From: an uncultured Bacteroidota bacterium
Lineage (GTDB): Bacteria; Bacteroidota; Bacteroidia; Chitinophagales; Chitinophagaceae
NCBI GenBank assembly: GCA_903904855.1
Contig: CAIVEH010000098.1
Span: forward strand, 1-52,774
Length of the DNA: 52,774 bases
Direction of reading: 5' to 3'
Of this stretch, positions 26,951 to 35,800 are shown one piece after another. How positions within the stretch are numbered: the first letter of the stretch is position 1; every line of letters begins with the position of its first letter. A program made the position numbers and the translations under genes. The notes below the pieces were generated by a model. It saw nothing but the letters and a program-made list of their open reading frames with translations, had not been told where the DNA came from and did no database searches.

Positions 26951-26964
26951 GGAACATATGTTCC
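26951..26964. promoter_or_regulatory. Palindromic operator candidate 1 (GGAACATATGTTCC)
   Basis: A perfect 14-bp palindrome immediately follows the stop codon of the second Crp/Fnr gene, 54 bases ahead of the DUF2892 gene. A weak -7-like octamer GAATTTTA lies at 26987-26994, so the site is centred about 36.5 bases before the end of that box. This is the class II spacing of Crp/Fnr activators. Confidence 0.55.
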
Positions 26965-27018
26965 TGAATAATAAACAAGTGTATCCGAATTTTACACTCA
27001 GAACCAAAAAAGTTTTTT

Positions 27019-27222
27019 ATGAAAAAAAATATGGGTACCGTCGACCGCATTCTGCGGATATTGATTGCGGCTGTAATTATTACATTGTATTTCACCAATG
27101 TAATCAATGGCACTGTGGCAATAGTGTTACTGGTTTTATCAGGGATATTTATCCTTACCAGTTTCATCAGTTTTTGTCCTTTGTATCTTCCATTCGGAAT
27201 AAGCACCAAAGGGAAGAAATAA
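27019..27222 (+). CDS. DUF2892 (YgaP-like) small membrane protein
   Basis: A 67-residue protein with the DUF2892 layout: basic N-terminus MGTVDRILRILI, then two hydrophobic helices (about residues 10-28 and 32-50) and the closing FCPLYLPFGI motif with the conserved Cys. This module occurs alone or fused to rhodanese domains, as in E. coli YgaP, and is often linked to sulfur handling. Here it stands separately between the Crp/Fnr pair and the rhodanese operon, with a palindromic site upstream and a terminator downstream. Confidence 0.82.
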   Translation: MKKNMGTVDRILRILIAAVIITLYFTNVINGTVAIVLLVLSGIFILTSFISFCPLYLPFGISTKGKK

Positions 27223-27238
27223 AAAGCTGTAAGATCTG

Positions 27239-27274
27239 AAAAAGAATCATCCTGATCAACGGGTGATTCTTTTT
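27239..27274 (+). terminator. Terminator after DUF2892 gene
   Basis: AAAAAGAATCA (27239-27249) pairs perfectly with TGATTCTTTTT (27264-27274), with an inner TCC/GGG extension. The 3' T-run makes it a strong intrinsic terminator. Confidence 0.85.
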
Positions 27275-27311
27275 CATTTTAACAAGGTCTTTTAAAGAAT
27301 TTTCTGTTTAT

Positions 27312-27355
27312 CCAACAAATGTTCCCGACAGCATTGAAATATCATCTCACCTTTG
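27312..27355 (+). promoter_or_regulatory. Palindromic operator candidate 2 plus -7 box
   Basis: CCAACAAATGTTCC at 27312-27325 matches GGAACATATGTTCC in 11 of 14 positions, with one complete half site (ATGTTCC). The box CACCTTTG (27348-27355) is one mismatch from TAnnTTTG. The site centre is 36.5 bases from the end of the box, exactly the spacing seen at candidate 1. Confidence 0.5.
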
Positions 27356-27379
27356 TGCAGCAAAAGGGAAAAAACACAG

Positions 27380-27592
27380 ATGAATAAGTTGTTAAGATAC
27401 AGGTTAGAAATTCTGGGAGTAATAGCAGGGGCAATTGCCGGATGGTGTTATTGGTATTTTGTGGGTTGTGCATCCGGCACTTGCCTTATTACTTCCCGGC
27501 CATTGAACAGCTCCCTGTATGGTGCCGTTCTGGGATTCCTGATATTCAGTATGTTTAAAAAAGGGGAACCGAAAGAACAAAAACAGGAGTGA
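27380..27592 (+). CDS. DUF6132-like small membrane protein
   Basis: A 70-residue protein starting at ATG 27380 (an upstream in-frame TTG at 27353 lies inside the -7 box). Two hydrophobic helices flank the diagnostic loop with GC-x-SG-x-C-x-ITS-x-PLNSSLYGA. The two Cys in this loop are conserved in the Bacteroidota proteins called DUF6132. Function is unknown; the genes commonly sit beside rhodanese and thioredoxin genes, as here. Confidence 0.78.
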   Translation: MNKLLRYRLEILGVIAGAIAGWCYWYFVGCASGTCLITSRPLNSSLYGAVLGFLIFSMFKKGEPKEQKQE

Positions 27593-27596
27593 ACTT

Positions 27597-27629
27597 AGGT
27601 GTCCTACACCTTTAAGATGTGCGACACAT
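27597..27629. promoter_or_regulatory. Two adjacent inverted repeats before the rhodanese operon
   Basis: AGGTGT-CCT-ACACCT (27597-27611) is followed by ATGTG-CGA-CACAT (27617-27629). Both contain TGT-N3-ACA, 18 bases apart. They fill the gap ahead of the first rhodanese gene and look like operator half-sites, but no regulator can be assigned. Confidence 0.4.
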
Positions 27630-27673
27630 GAGTAGCATGATCAAAACAAATTAATAATCATAAAGCATAAACA

Positions 27674-27952
27674 ATGAACAACATTAATGAATTAATTAAA
27701 GACGAAAAAACAACCATTGTAGATGTGCGGACTCCGATGGAATTTATGGGTGGCCATGTGGCTGGTAGTATTAACATCCCATTGAATGAAATACCAATGC
27801 ACATGGATGAATTAAAAAAGATGGAACAATTAGTATTGTGCTGTGCTTCTGGTGGAAGGAGTATGCAGGCATCTATGTACCTTAAACAAAATGGCATAGA
27901 CTGCAGCGATGCGGGACCATGGACAAACGTTAACTATATAAAAAACAACTAA
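27674..27952 (+). CDS. Single-domain rhodanese-like protein, copy 1
   Basis: A 92-residue rhodanese with VDVRTPMEFMGGHVAGSINIPL at the N-terminal half and the catalytic loop CCASGGRS, where the second Cys is the expected persulfide carrier. Single-domain rhodaneses move sulfane sulfur to acceptors such as thioredoxin, CoA or cyanide. It has no signal peptide and should be cytoplasmic. It opens a compact operon: the next gene starts 3 bases after its stop. An extra Cys before the catalytic one (CC) is shared with the next rhodanese. Confidence 0.88.
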   Translation: MNNINELIKDEKTTIVDVRTPMEFMGGHVAGSINIPLNEIPMHMDELKKMEQLVLCCASGGRSMQASMYLKQNGIDCSDAGPWTNVNYIKNN

Positions 27953-27955
27953 AAA

Positions 27956-28270
27956 ATGATAGCAACAATCAAAAAAATACTGGGCATTGGCCCGAAGGCG
28001 GATCTGGGTGAGGTAATAGCCAGGGGTGGAGTAATCATTGATGTGCGCACAACCGGTGAGTATGCTGGTGGCCATGTAAAGGGATCAATGAATATACCTC
28101 TTAATGCACTTTCTGCGCAGATGCAGAAACTCAAAAGAGACAAACCGGTAATTACCTGCTGCGCATCTGGTATGAGAAGCGGATCTGCAAAATCAATGCT
28201 GCAGGCCAACGGATTTACAGAAGTGTATAATGGCGGTAGCTGGATGAACCTTAAAAAATTCGAACGATGA
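27956..28270 (+). CDS. Single-domain rhodanese-like protein, copy 2
   Basis: A 104-residue rhodanese with VIIDVRTTGEYAGGHVKGSMNIPL and the catalytic loop CCASGMRSGSA. It resembles the preceding gene closely in the core, but has a 20-residue N-terminal extension (KKILGIGPKADLGEVI) and a complete C-terminus (YNGGSWMNLKKF). Its stop overlaps the ATG of the next gene by 4 bases (ATGA), so translation is probably coupled. Confidence 0.88.
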   Translation: MIATIKKILGIGPKADLGEVIARGGVIIDVRTTGEYAGGHVKGSMNIPLNALSAQMQKLKRDKPVITCCASGMRSGSAKSMLQANGFTEVYNGGSWMNLKKFER

Positions 28271-28524
28271 ATACATGGAAGCAGAAATTATTGACCAACT
28301 GGCATCTGATGAGGGTGGTAAGAATGGGTCTTGGAGTCATGATGGTAGTAATGGCCATACAGAGTAAGGATTGGACCATAGGACTGTTCAGCAGCTTCTT
28401 TTTTTACCAGGCAATTACTGATACGGGTTGCTGCGGCTCATCGGGTTGTGATACTCCTTCGTTAAGGAAGGAAAGGTCTACTTACAAGGACGCTACTCCA
28501 ATTGAATATGAAGAAATAAAATAA
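28267..28524 (+). CDS. Small membrane protein with CCGSSGC motif
   Basis: An 85-residue protein of a type often found beside rhodanese genes in Bacteroidota. The N-terminal part ([29 protein letters not shown]) forms a helix, a second hydrophobic stretch ([11 protein letters not shown]) follows, and then the cysteine motif [12 protein letters not shown]. Overall it is like DUF2892/YgaP membrane modules with a Cys-rich tail. The three Cys could take part in persulfide or metal handling; this is inference. It overlaps the upstream rhodanese by 4 bases. Confidence 0.72.
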   Translation: MNTWKQKLLTNWHLMRVVRMGLGVMMVVMAIQSKDWTIGLFSSFFFYQAITDTGCCGSSGCDTPSLRKERSTYKDATPIEYEEIK

Positions 28525-28529
28525 AAACT

Positions 28530-28835
28530 ATGCAGTCAAAATCATTTTCAGAAATAATAAACGATACCCAGCCAGTGCTGGTTGACTTCTCGGCAGAATG
28601 GTGTGGCCCATGTAAAATGATGGCGCCCATATTAAAGCAGGTGAAGGATGCTGTTGGTGAGAAAGCCACCATCATTAAGATAGATGTGGATAAAAACCCG
28701 GAACTGGCAAATGGGTATAATATTTCGGGAGTGCCTACCCTTATCCTCTTTAAGAATGGTAAGACATTATGGCGTCAATCGGGGGTAGTTCCGGCGCATC
28801 ATTTGAAAAGCATTATTGAAGAACATTCGAAGTAA
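28530..28835 (+). CDS. Thioredoxin
   Basis: A 101-residue classical thioredoxin with the active site WCGPCK (about residues 27-32), the conserved cis-Pro in [13 protein letters not shown], and the D-F-S-A-E-W strand. No signal peptide is present, so it should act in the cytoplasm. Placement between rhodaneses and a CoA-disulfide-reductase-like enzyme suggests it reduces persulfides or disulfides made by them. It is probably not the only thioredoxin of the genome. Confidence 0.92.
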   Translation: MQSKSFSEIINDTQPVLVDFSAEWCGPCKMMAPILKQVKDAVGEKATIIKIDVDKNPELANGYNISGVPTLILFKNGKTLWRQSGVVPAHHLKSIIEEHSK

Positions 28836-28860
28836 ACCAGAGAGGAAAAATTAAGAAAGG

Positions 28861-30528
28861 ATGAAGTATATTATAGTAGGTGCAGTAGCAGGCGGAGCAA
28901 GCACTGCGGCGAGGTTAAGGAGGCTGGATGAACATGCTGAGATAGTAATCTTTGAGAAAGGGGAGTATATATCTTATGCCAATTGCGGATTACCATATTA
29001 CATTGGTGAGGTAATTAAGGACAGGAATAAATTGTTTGTACAAACAGCTGCTGCATTCAACAAGCGTTTCAATATAGATGTTCGTGTTTTGACAGAGGTG
29101 ACAGCAATAAATCCGGCTCAGAAAACCATTACTGCCAGAAATCAGGTTAGCGGACAGACTTATGAAGAAACATACGACAAACTGGTTTTATCGCCCGGTG
29201 CAGAGCCTTTAAGGCCACCACTCCCCGGTATAAACAGTGAAGGTATTTTTACCCTTAGGAATGTAAATGATACTGACTACATCAAAAATTATGTTCAGGA
29301 TAAAAAATCAGGGAAAGCTGTAATAATAGGCGCTGGATTTATTGGACTGGAAATGGCCGAAAACCTGAAGGATATAGGAATGGATGTAACCATTATTGAA
29401 ATGGGTAACCAGGTAATGGCGCCTATCGATTATCCTGTTGCCGCTCTCGTGCAACAGCATATCCGGTCGAAAGGGGTAACACTTAAACTAAATAATGCAG
29501 TTTCAGGATTTAATAAAACTTATTCCGGAATTGAGGTATTGCTGAAAACGGGTGGTGCAATAAATGCCGATGTGGTTATCTTATCTATAGGAGTAAGGCC
29601 GGATACACGACTTGCAACAGCAGCCGGATTAAAAATTGGTGAGGCCAGAGGCATCTGGGTTAATGAATATCTTCAGACTTCTGACCCCGATATTTATGCA
29701 GTAGGCGATGCAATTGAATTCAGGAACCCTATTACCAGGCAATCAATGATCACCTACCTGGCTGGTCCTGCAAATAAACAGGGCAGGATATGCGCTAATA
29801 ATATTGTGATGGGCAATGTGCAGCAATATCATGGTTCAATAAATACTGCTATAGTTAAGGTGTTTGACATGACCGTAGGTACAGCAGGGACTGCCTCAAA
29901 ACACCTTACTGCAGCAGGAATAAATCATATTGTATCCACCACTCATAGCGGATCACATGCCGGATATTATCCGGGGTCACAACAAATGACCATCCAGATT
30001 GCATTTTCGCCAAAAGACGGGCGGATATTCAGCGCACAGGTTGCAGGGTATGACGGTGCAGACAAACGACTGGATATTTTAGCTGCTACAATAAAACGAA
30101 ATGGCACGATCTTCGATCTTGAAGAATTTGAACACGCGTATGCACCACCCTATTCCTCGGCGAAAGACCCGGTGAATATGGCGGGGTTTGCTGCAGAAAA
30201 TATATTACACGGTAAACTCAATGTATTCTATTGGAATGAATTTGGGAAAATTAATCCGGAAGATATGCTGATAGATGTACGGACTAAAGAAGAATTCGAC
30301 AATGGTAATATCAAGGGTTCGGTGAATCTTCCTGTAGATGAGTTGAGAGACCGGCTTGGTGAACTGCCTACTGACCGCAACATCTTTATATACTGCGAAG
30401 CTGGGTTAAGAGGCTACCTGGCACAAAGGATTCTAAAACAAAGCGGGTATTATCATGTATTGAATCTGTCAGGAGGTTATAAACTCTGGTTGGCATGCAA
30501 TAGGGAAACTGAACTACTCAAATCATAA
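28861..30528 (+). CDS. CoA-disulfide reductase-like flavoprotein with rhodanese domain
   Basis: A 555-residue fusion. Residues 1-445 are a pyridine-nucleotide-disulfide oxidoreductase of the CoA-disulfide/persulfide reductase type: FAD motif VGAVAGGAS (6-14), the single active-site Cys42 in SYANCGLPYYIG, a second dinucleotide motif VIIGAGFIGLEMAE and the FAD motif IYAVGDAIEF. The C-terminal ~100 residues are a rhodanese domain (IDVRTKEEFDNGNIKGSVNLP, catalytic loop YCEAGLRG). Related CoADR-rhodanese enzymes reduce CoA persulfide or polysulfide with NAD(P)H. It starts 25 bases after the thioredoxin stop and is the central enzyme of this operon. Confidence 0.88.
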   Translation: MKYIIVGAVAGGASTAARLRRLDEHAEIVIFEKGEYISYANCGLPYYIGEVIKDRNKLFVQTAAAFNKRFNIDVRVLTEVTAINPAQKTITARNQVSGQTYEETYDKLVLSPGAEPLRPPLPGINSEGIFTLRNVNDTDYIKNYVQDKKSGKAVIIGAGFIGLEMAENLKDIGMDVTIIEMGNQVMAPIDYPVAALVQQHIRSKGVTLKLNNAVSGFNKTYSGIEVLLKTGGAINADVVILSIGVRPDTRLATAAGLKIGEARGIWVNEYLQTSDPDIYAVGDAIEFRNPITRQSMITYLAGPANKQGRICANNIVMGNVQQYHGSINTAIVKVFDMTVGTAGTASKHLTAAGINHIVSTTHSGSHAGYYPGSQQMTIQIAFSPKDGRIFSAQVAGYDGADKRLDILAATIKRNGTIFDLEEFEHAYAPPYSSAKDPVNMAGFAAENILHGKLNVFYWNEFGKINPEDMLIDVRTKEEFDNGNIKGSVNLPVDELRDRLGELPTDRNIFIYCEAGLRGYLAQRILKQSGYYHVLNLSGGYKLWLACNRETELLKS

Positions 30529-30547
30529 CAATTCTAAATTTTATAAG

Positions 30548-31291
30548 ATGAAAAAGTTATTCTCAATCGCATTGATGGTACTGGCTGTAAATCTTGCATC
30601 CTGCCAGAATAGTACGAGCAGCCAAACCAATGAAACAGCAACTGGAGGAATGGTAAAAAGCACAATTTCAGCTGATGAGTTTGATAAGAAACTAACCAGC
30701 GATGCAACAGCTCAACTGGTTGATGTACGAACACCAGAGGAATATGGCAGCGGGCATCTGAAGAATGCCGTAAACATCAATATCAGGGATAACAGCTTTG
30801 AGCAGCAGGCAGCTAAACTGGATAAGAGCAAACCGGTAATGGTGTATTGCAAGGCCGGTAGCCGTAGCGCAGCGGCAGCTGATAAGCTGCAGGAAATGGG
30901 CTTTAAAGTAATCTATAACCTTGATGGCGGCATCATGAAATGGGAAAGCACCGGGAAACCATTGGCTGGCGCTCCAAATGTTACCAATTCAGGCATGACG
31001 ATGGAAGCATTTACCCAACTGGTTTCAAAAAATAAATTTGTGCTGGTTGATTACAACGCGCAGTGGTGCGCACCTTGTAAAAAAATGCTGCCTATCCTGG
31101 AAGCATTGGCAGACAAAAAGAAGGATAAGTTAACACTGCTCAAGATAGATGCTGATGAAAATAAGGATCTGCTGAAACAAAAAAACATTTCTGATATCCC
31201 TTACCTGGAATTATATAATAATGGTAAGCTGGTGTGGTCGCATAAAGGTGCAATAGAGGAGAATGAATTATTGCAGGAAACCAAACTCTGA
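30548..31291 (+). CDS. Lipoprotein with rhodanese and thioredoxin domains
   Basis: A 247-residue fusion with a lipoprotein signal (lipobox LASC, Cys near residue 19), so it should be anchored in the periplasm or outer membrane. Residues ~38-135 are a rhodanese domain (LVDVRTPEEYGSGHLKNAVNI, catalytic loop YCKAGSRSAAA). Residues ~150-245 are a thioredoxin domain with active site WCAPCKK and cis-Pro SDIPYLELYNNGK. It would pair a sulfur-transfer site and a disulfide site on one polypeptide outside the cytoplasm, matching the cytoplasmic set made by the upstream genes. It is the last gene of the operon, 19 bases after the flavoprotein. Confidence 0.9.
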   Translation: MKKLFSIALMVLAVNLASCQNSTSSQTNETATGGMVKSTISADEFDKKLTSDATAQLVDVRTPEEYGSGHLKNAVNINIRDNSFEQQAAKLDKSKPVMVYCKAGSRSAAAADKLQEMGFKVIYNLDGGIMKWESTGKPLAGAPNVTNSGMTMEAFTQLVSKNKFVLVDYNAQWCAPCKKMLPILEALADKKKDKLTLLKIDADENKDLLKQKNISDIPYLELYNNGKLVWSHKGAIEENELLQETKL

Positions 31292-31350
31292 TAACTATAA
31301 ATAGAGCTGATGCCAGAATAATAGTAAAACATAAAGGGCGCTTTATCACC

Positions 31351-31358
31351 TACCTTTA
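31351..31358 (+). promoter_or_regulatory. -7-like box TACCTTTA of the DUF2061 gene
   Basis: One mismatch from TAnnTTTG, placed 15 bases before the ATG at 31374. It suggests that the DUF2061 gene is transcribed on its own rather than with the rhodanese operon. Confidence 0.4.
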
Positions 31359-31373
31359 TGATAAATACCTTTT

Positions 31374-31628
31374 ATGGCAGATAAAGTTCTTTCCATCAAA
31401 AAACTTCGTTCAGAAACATTAAAAAGGTCTATAGTAAAAACTATCAGTTACAGGATTATCATTTTAATCCTTGACTTTACTTCCATTTATATTTTTACCG
31501 GCCAAATAAAGATTGCGTTCGGTTTTATGGTTGTTAGCAATGTTTATACAACGGTTGGTTACTTTTTTCATGAGCGGATATGGGATAAAATAAAATGGGG
31601 TAAAATTGCTGCAAACCAACAAGGATAA
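31374..31628 (+). CDS. DUF2061 membrane protein
   Basis: An 84-residue protein with the DUF2061 layout: basic N-terminus followed by RSIVKTISYRIIILILDF, a hydrophobic stretch of two helices, and YFFHERIWDKIKWG, which is the family's conserved C-terminal signature. DUF2061 proteins are often linked to sulfate assimilation or other sulfur genes; the neighbourhood here fits this, but the biochemical role is unknown. The stop codon lies inside a large hairpin shared with the convergent efflux operon. Confidence 0.85.
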   Translation: MADKVLSIKKLRSETLKRSIVKTISYRIIILILDFTSIYIFTGQIKIAFGFMVVSNVYTTVGYFFHERIWDKIKWGKIAANQQG

Positions 31629-31653
31629 TACCTTTGGTTGGCCTGCAGCAATT
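31604..31653. terminator. Bidirectional hairpin between DUF2061 and efflux genes
   Basis: AATTGCTGCA (31604-31613) pairs with TGCAGCAATT (31644-31653), and inner CCAAC/GTTGG and AAGG/CCTT helices extend the stem. It covers the DUF2061 stop codon and ends just before the stop of the convergent adaptor gene, so it may terminate both units. Confidence 0.65.
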
Positions 31654-31655
31654 GT

Positions 31656-32741
31656 TTATTGTGCCAGTGTATCCCCATCCTTTATCCGGTAGTTGGGGTT
31701 TGTTACTATTTTGTCGCCATTTGTCAGGTTTATAAATATTTCGGTTGAGTCACTGCTCTGATTACCTTCCGCAATATCAACCAAATGTGTAGTATTATTT
31801 TCAAGAGCCACTATATACTTCCGCTCTGTAGTAACAATAATAGCTGACTTAGGCACAACAAAAGCGTGTGCATTTCCGCTGGTTGGCAAAGTCACTTCTG
31901 CATACATACCTGGCTTGAATTTATTATCCGGGTTGAGCACATCAATTTCGATAGTTTCTGAACGGAATTTATCACTAAGGCTTTGTGATGAGCGGGATAC
32001 CTCGCCCGAAAATTCCTGCCCCGGTAATGCATTGGCTTTAAAATGAACCTTATCGCCCTCATTTATCTGTGTGGCAAACTGCTCGGGTATCACTACTTCC
32101 AGCCGTAGTTTCGAAAGCTGCTGCAATACCAGCAGTGGTTTGGCATTTTGAGCACCCGGGCCGGCAAGCGCACCGGGATGCACATTCCGCTCAGTTATAA
32201 CGCCATCGAAAGGCGCAATAATTGTCAGGTAATTTTTCATTGTTTCTGCAGCTTTATAGCTGGCATACTCGCCTTGAGCAGTTGCGCTGTCGCCTTGCAT
32301 TTTTGAAGCAGCAGCCTCCAGGTCAAATGGAGCTATGGTGCCAGGTGTTTTGCTGGTTTCCAACATGCGGCGATACCGGTCTTTACTTGTGATATAGGCC
32401 GCCTGAGCCTGTGTATATTTCTGCATTGCTGCAGCCACCTGCTGCGCCACTTCAGGGGCATCGAGTGTAATAAGTACCTGGCCCTGGTGTACCGCACTGC
32501 CCCGGTCAACAGCTACATTCTTTACAAACCCGTTTATTTTAGGGAAGATCTGGACAAACTGAAAAGGCTGCATCACACCAGGTAGCTGCACATTTCCGCT
32601 TATCTGCTTCGGCTGCAGTTCCATAGTATTATACTTAACAGCCGTCACAGCAACAGGCTTTTTATTCTCCTCATTACTACCGCATGATGCTATTAATATT
32701 GTGATCAGCATTGCGGTAGACACCTTAAATTTATTGTTCAT
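31656..32741 (-). CDS. RND efflux periplasmic adaptor (lipoprotein)
   Basis: Membrane-fusion protein that connects an RND pump to its outer-membrane channel. The 361 residues begin with a lipoprotein signal (lipobox IASC). Lipoyl/barrel-sandwich halves are visible as FPKINGFVKNVAVDRGSAVHQGQVLITLDAPE and the later IIAPFDGVITERNVHPGALAG. A helical hairpin (QQVAAAMQKYTQAQAAYI) lies between them. The beta-barrel part contains LRLEVVIPEQFATQINEGDKV. It is the last gene of the efflux operon. Substrate cannot be told from this subunit. Confidence 0.92.
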   Translation of the reverse strand: MNNKFKVSTAMLITILIASCGSNEENKKPVAVTAVKYNTMELQPKQISGNVQLPGVMQPFQFVQIFPKINGFVKNVAVDRGSAVHQGQVLITLDAPEVAQQVAAAMQKYTQAQAAYITSKDRYRRMLETSKTPGTIAPFDLEAAASKMQGDSATAQGEYASYKAAETMKNYLTIIAPFDGVITERNVHPGALAGPGAQNAKPLLVLQQLSKLRLEVVIPEQFATQINEGDKVHFKANALPGQEFSGEVSRSSQSLSDKFRSETIEIDVLNPDNKFKPGMYAEVTLPTSGNAHAFVVPKSAIIVTTERKYIVALENNTTHLVDIAEGNQSSDSTEIFINLTNGDKIVTNPNYRIKDGDTLAQ

Positions 32742-32804
32742 AAAAGAATTTTAGTATTAAGTGTTTTATAGTAATTCATTCCTTTCTTACAGTTATTCGT
32801 TGAT

Positions 32805-35800
32805 TCAGTTATTCTCCGGCATCATTGAAGGTGATTTCAATGTAGCTTTCTGTTGCAGCCATGCATAGCATTGCGGAACGATATATAAAGCAGCAAAAGT
32901 AGATGCTATCAGCCCGCCTATTACCGCCCTGCCAAGCGGGGCTGTCTGGTCGCCCGACTCACCCATACCACTTGCCATTGGTATCATTCCTGCTATCATT
33001 GCCAGGCTGGTCATCAATATAGGCCTAAGCCTTACTGAGGCGCTCATTGTAGCAGCTCTTACTACATCGTTGTTATATTCCACTCTTAACTTTTCTGCAT
33101 TGGTAACGATAAGTATTGCATTAGCCACTGATACTCCGGTTGACATAATGATACCCATATAAGATTGCAGATTAAGTGTGCACCCTGTTAATAAGAGGAG
33201 TATTATAGCGCCCAGCAGAACAGCGGGAATAGTACACAATACTGCCAGTGAAACTTTGAAGGACTGATAGTTAGCAGCCAGTAACAGGAAAATTACAATT
33301 ACAGCAAGCAACAAACCGCTCTGCAGACTATCCAGTGTTTCAGTAAGCAGGTTCGACATGCCCATTACATTAATCATCACACCCTTTGGTGGATCACCCA
33401 GTGATTTAATTGCCTGGTTTACCATATCAGTGCCCCTCTTAAGGTCCACTTTATACAAATTCGCGCTTACAGTTACAAACCTGCGTGGGCCGGTGCGGTC
33501 ATATTCTCCTGCTGCCGAATCTACCTGAAAAGTTGCCACATCCTGCAGCACCAAACCTGCCTGGCCAGTCATCAGGGGTATCTCTTTCAGGTCGCTCAGG
33601 TTGTTCATGATATATTCAGGTACCTGGGCCTGAACCTGGTAGGTATAGGCGCTCCGGGTATCGAGCCACATATTCTTTTCGGTATACCTGCTCGATGAGG
33701 TAAATGCAGCAATAGACCTGGATACATCCTGCAACTTCAATCCCATCTTAGCAATTTTATATCGGTCGAGTATTATGTTGATGGTGGGATATTTAAGAGG
33801 CTGCTCTATTTGTACATCTCTAAGGGCTGAAATGTTTTTCAGAGATTCAGTAAGCCTGGCCGCATATTCAGTTATATCCTGCATATCCTTACCAGCTACC
33901 TGCACTTCGATAGGTGTGGCAGCGCCCTGACTCATGATCTTTTCGGTCAGTTCAATGGGTTCGAAAGATACCTTTACATCAGGCAACCTGTTTTTGACCA
34001 CCGCCCGGAAAAGATCCTGGAACCTGTCTTTATTCATCTTGAAATGTTTATCAAGCTGAATCTGCAGGGATGCTTCCTGCGGGCCACTGTTAAAAACATA
34101 TAGATTTGCTGTAGCATAATTGGGCGGCGTCATACCCACAAAAGCCGAACTTATCTCAACATGCTTATCAGTAATGCTGTCAAGGATCTGCAACACACTT
34201 AGTAGTATACCTTCTGTCCGTTCTATACGTGTGCCGTCTGGCAGCCTGAGCTTTACCTGGTATTGGCCATTATTGGTTTTGGGCAGCAGGTCTTTTCCAA
34301 TCCAGACAAAACCAGCGCCAGTAAGTAATAAAACGGCTATCAGGTATAAACTCACGTTCCTCTTTTTCTTACTGATCATTTTAGTAAGTGAACTCAGGAA
34401 ACTTAATTTTATCCTTTCAAAAAAATCATTTTTATGTGGCTCAGCCAGTTCATTGCTTAAGTGCTCTTCGATATCAATTATTTCTTCGGCATCGAGGGCA
34501 AGACCTGCATGAGCATGTGGTTTCCCGTGTTGGTACTTAAACATATCTTCCTTAAGCAACCAGTTTGCTACAATTGGAACTATGCTCTGAGCCAATACAT
34601 AAGAGGCAATCATCGCAAAACCAATTGAAAGGGACAAAGGCAGGAATAAAGCCCTTGGCACCCCCTGCATAATAAACGATGGTGCAAACACAGCAATAAC
34701 ACAAAGCAGGATAAGAAACAGCGGAAAAGCAATCTCTTCACAGGCATCAAAAATTGCCTGCCGTTTTGTTTTCCCCATCTCCAGGTGCTGATGAATGTTT
34801 TCGATGGTAACGGTAGCCTGATCGACCAGGATACCAATAGCCAAAGCAAGTCCGCTAAGGGTCATAATGTTAATTGTTTGACCTGCCAGCTTCAGGCAAA
34901 ATACAGCGCTCAGCACAGATAGCGGAATAGTTACAACTACAACAATACAGCTCCGCCAGTCTTTCAGAAACAATAAAACCATAAGGCCGGTAAGTATGGC
35001 GCCTATTATACCTTCTGTAACAAGACTTTTTACAGAGTTAATTACAAAAACCGACTGGTCGAATTCATAACTGATGTGCACATCATCGGGCAGCAAGCTC
35101 TGCATTTCAGGGAGTTTAGACTTAAGTTTCTGCACCACTTCCCACGTAGAGGCATCAGGCGTTTTTACAATCGGCATGTATATGGAACGTTTGCCGTTAA
35201 TCAATGCATAGCCGGTTGTTACATCAGCCCCATCCTGAACTGTACCTATATCGTGGATATAAACTGAATTGATATTGTCGGTACGGATAGGAATATCTCC
35301 AAAAGCCTTAACGTTACTTTCAAGTGAGTTGGTAGTAGCCACAAACATGGTATTGCCAATACGGATATTGCCAGAAGGCGATATAGCATTATTACCAGCA
35401 ATAGAGGCTACTACCTGGTCTGGTGTAAGGTTAAAACTGCGGAGTTTGTCGGGATCAATATTCACAACTATGGTCCTGATATTGGCACCCACAGGCGGTG
35501 GTGCAGTAAGCCCTGGAACAGAGGAGAACAGAGGCCGGATACGGGTAGCGGCGAGGTCGTTTATCTCTTCGAGCTTTCTATTCTGACTACTGAAAACCAA
35601 GGTTCCGACAGGCAATGAAGATGCATCGAACCTTATTACCTGGGGCGGCAAAGCACCTGGAGGAAAAAAGGTCATGGCGCGGTTCAATTGAAGTGCTACT
35701 TGGGCAGAAGCCTCTGCCATATCTGTACTCTCAAAAAACGTAAGTTTAAGGATACTTACACCCTGTATATTCTTGCTGGTAATGTTCTTTATACCGTTAA

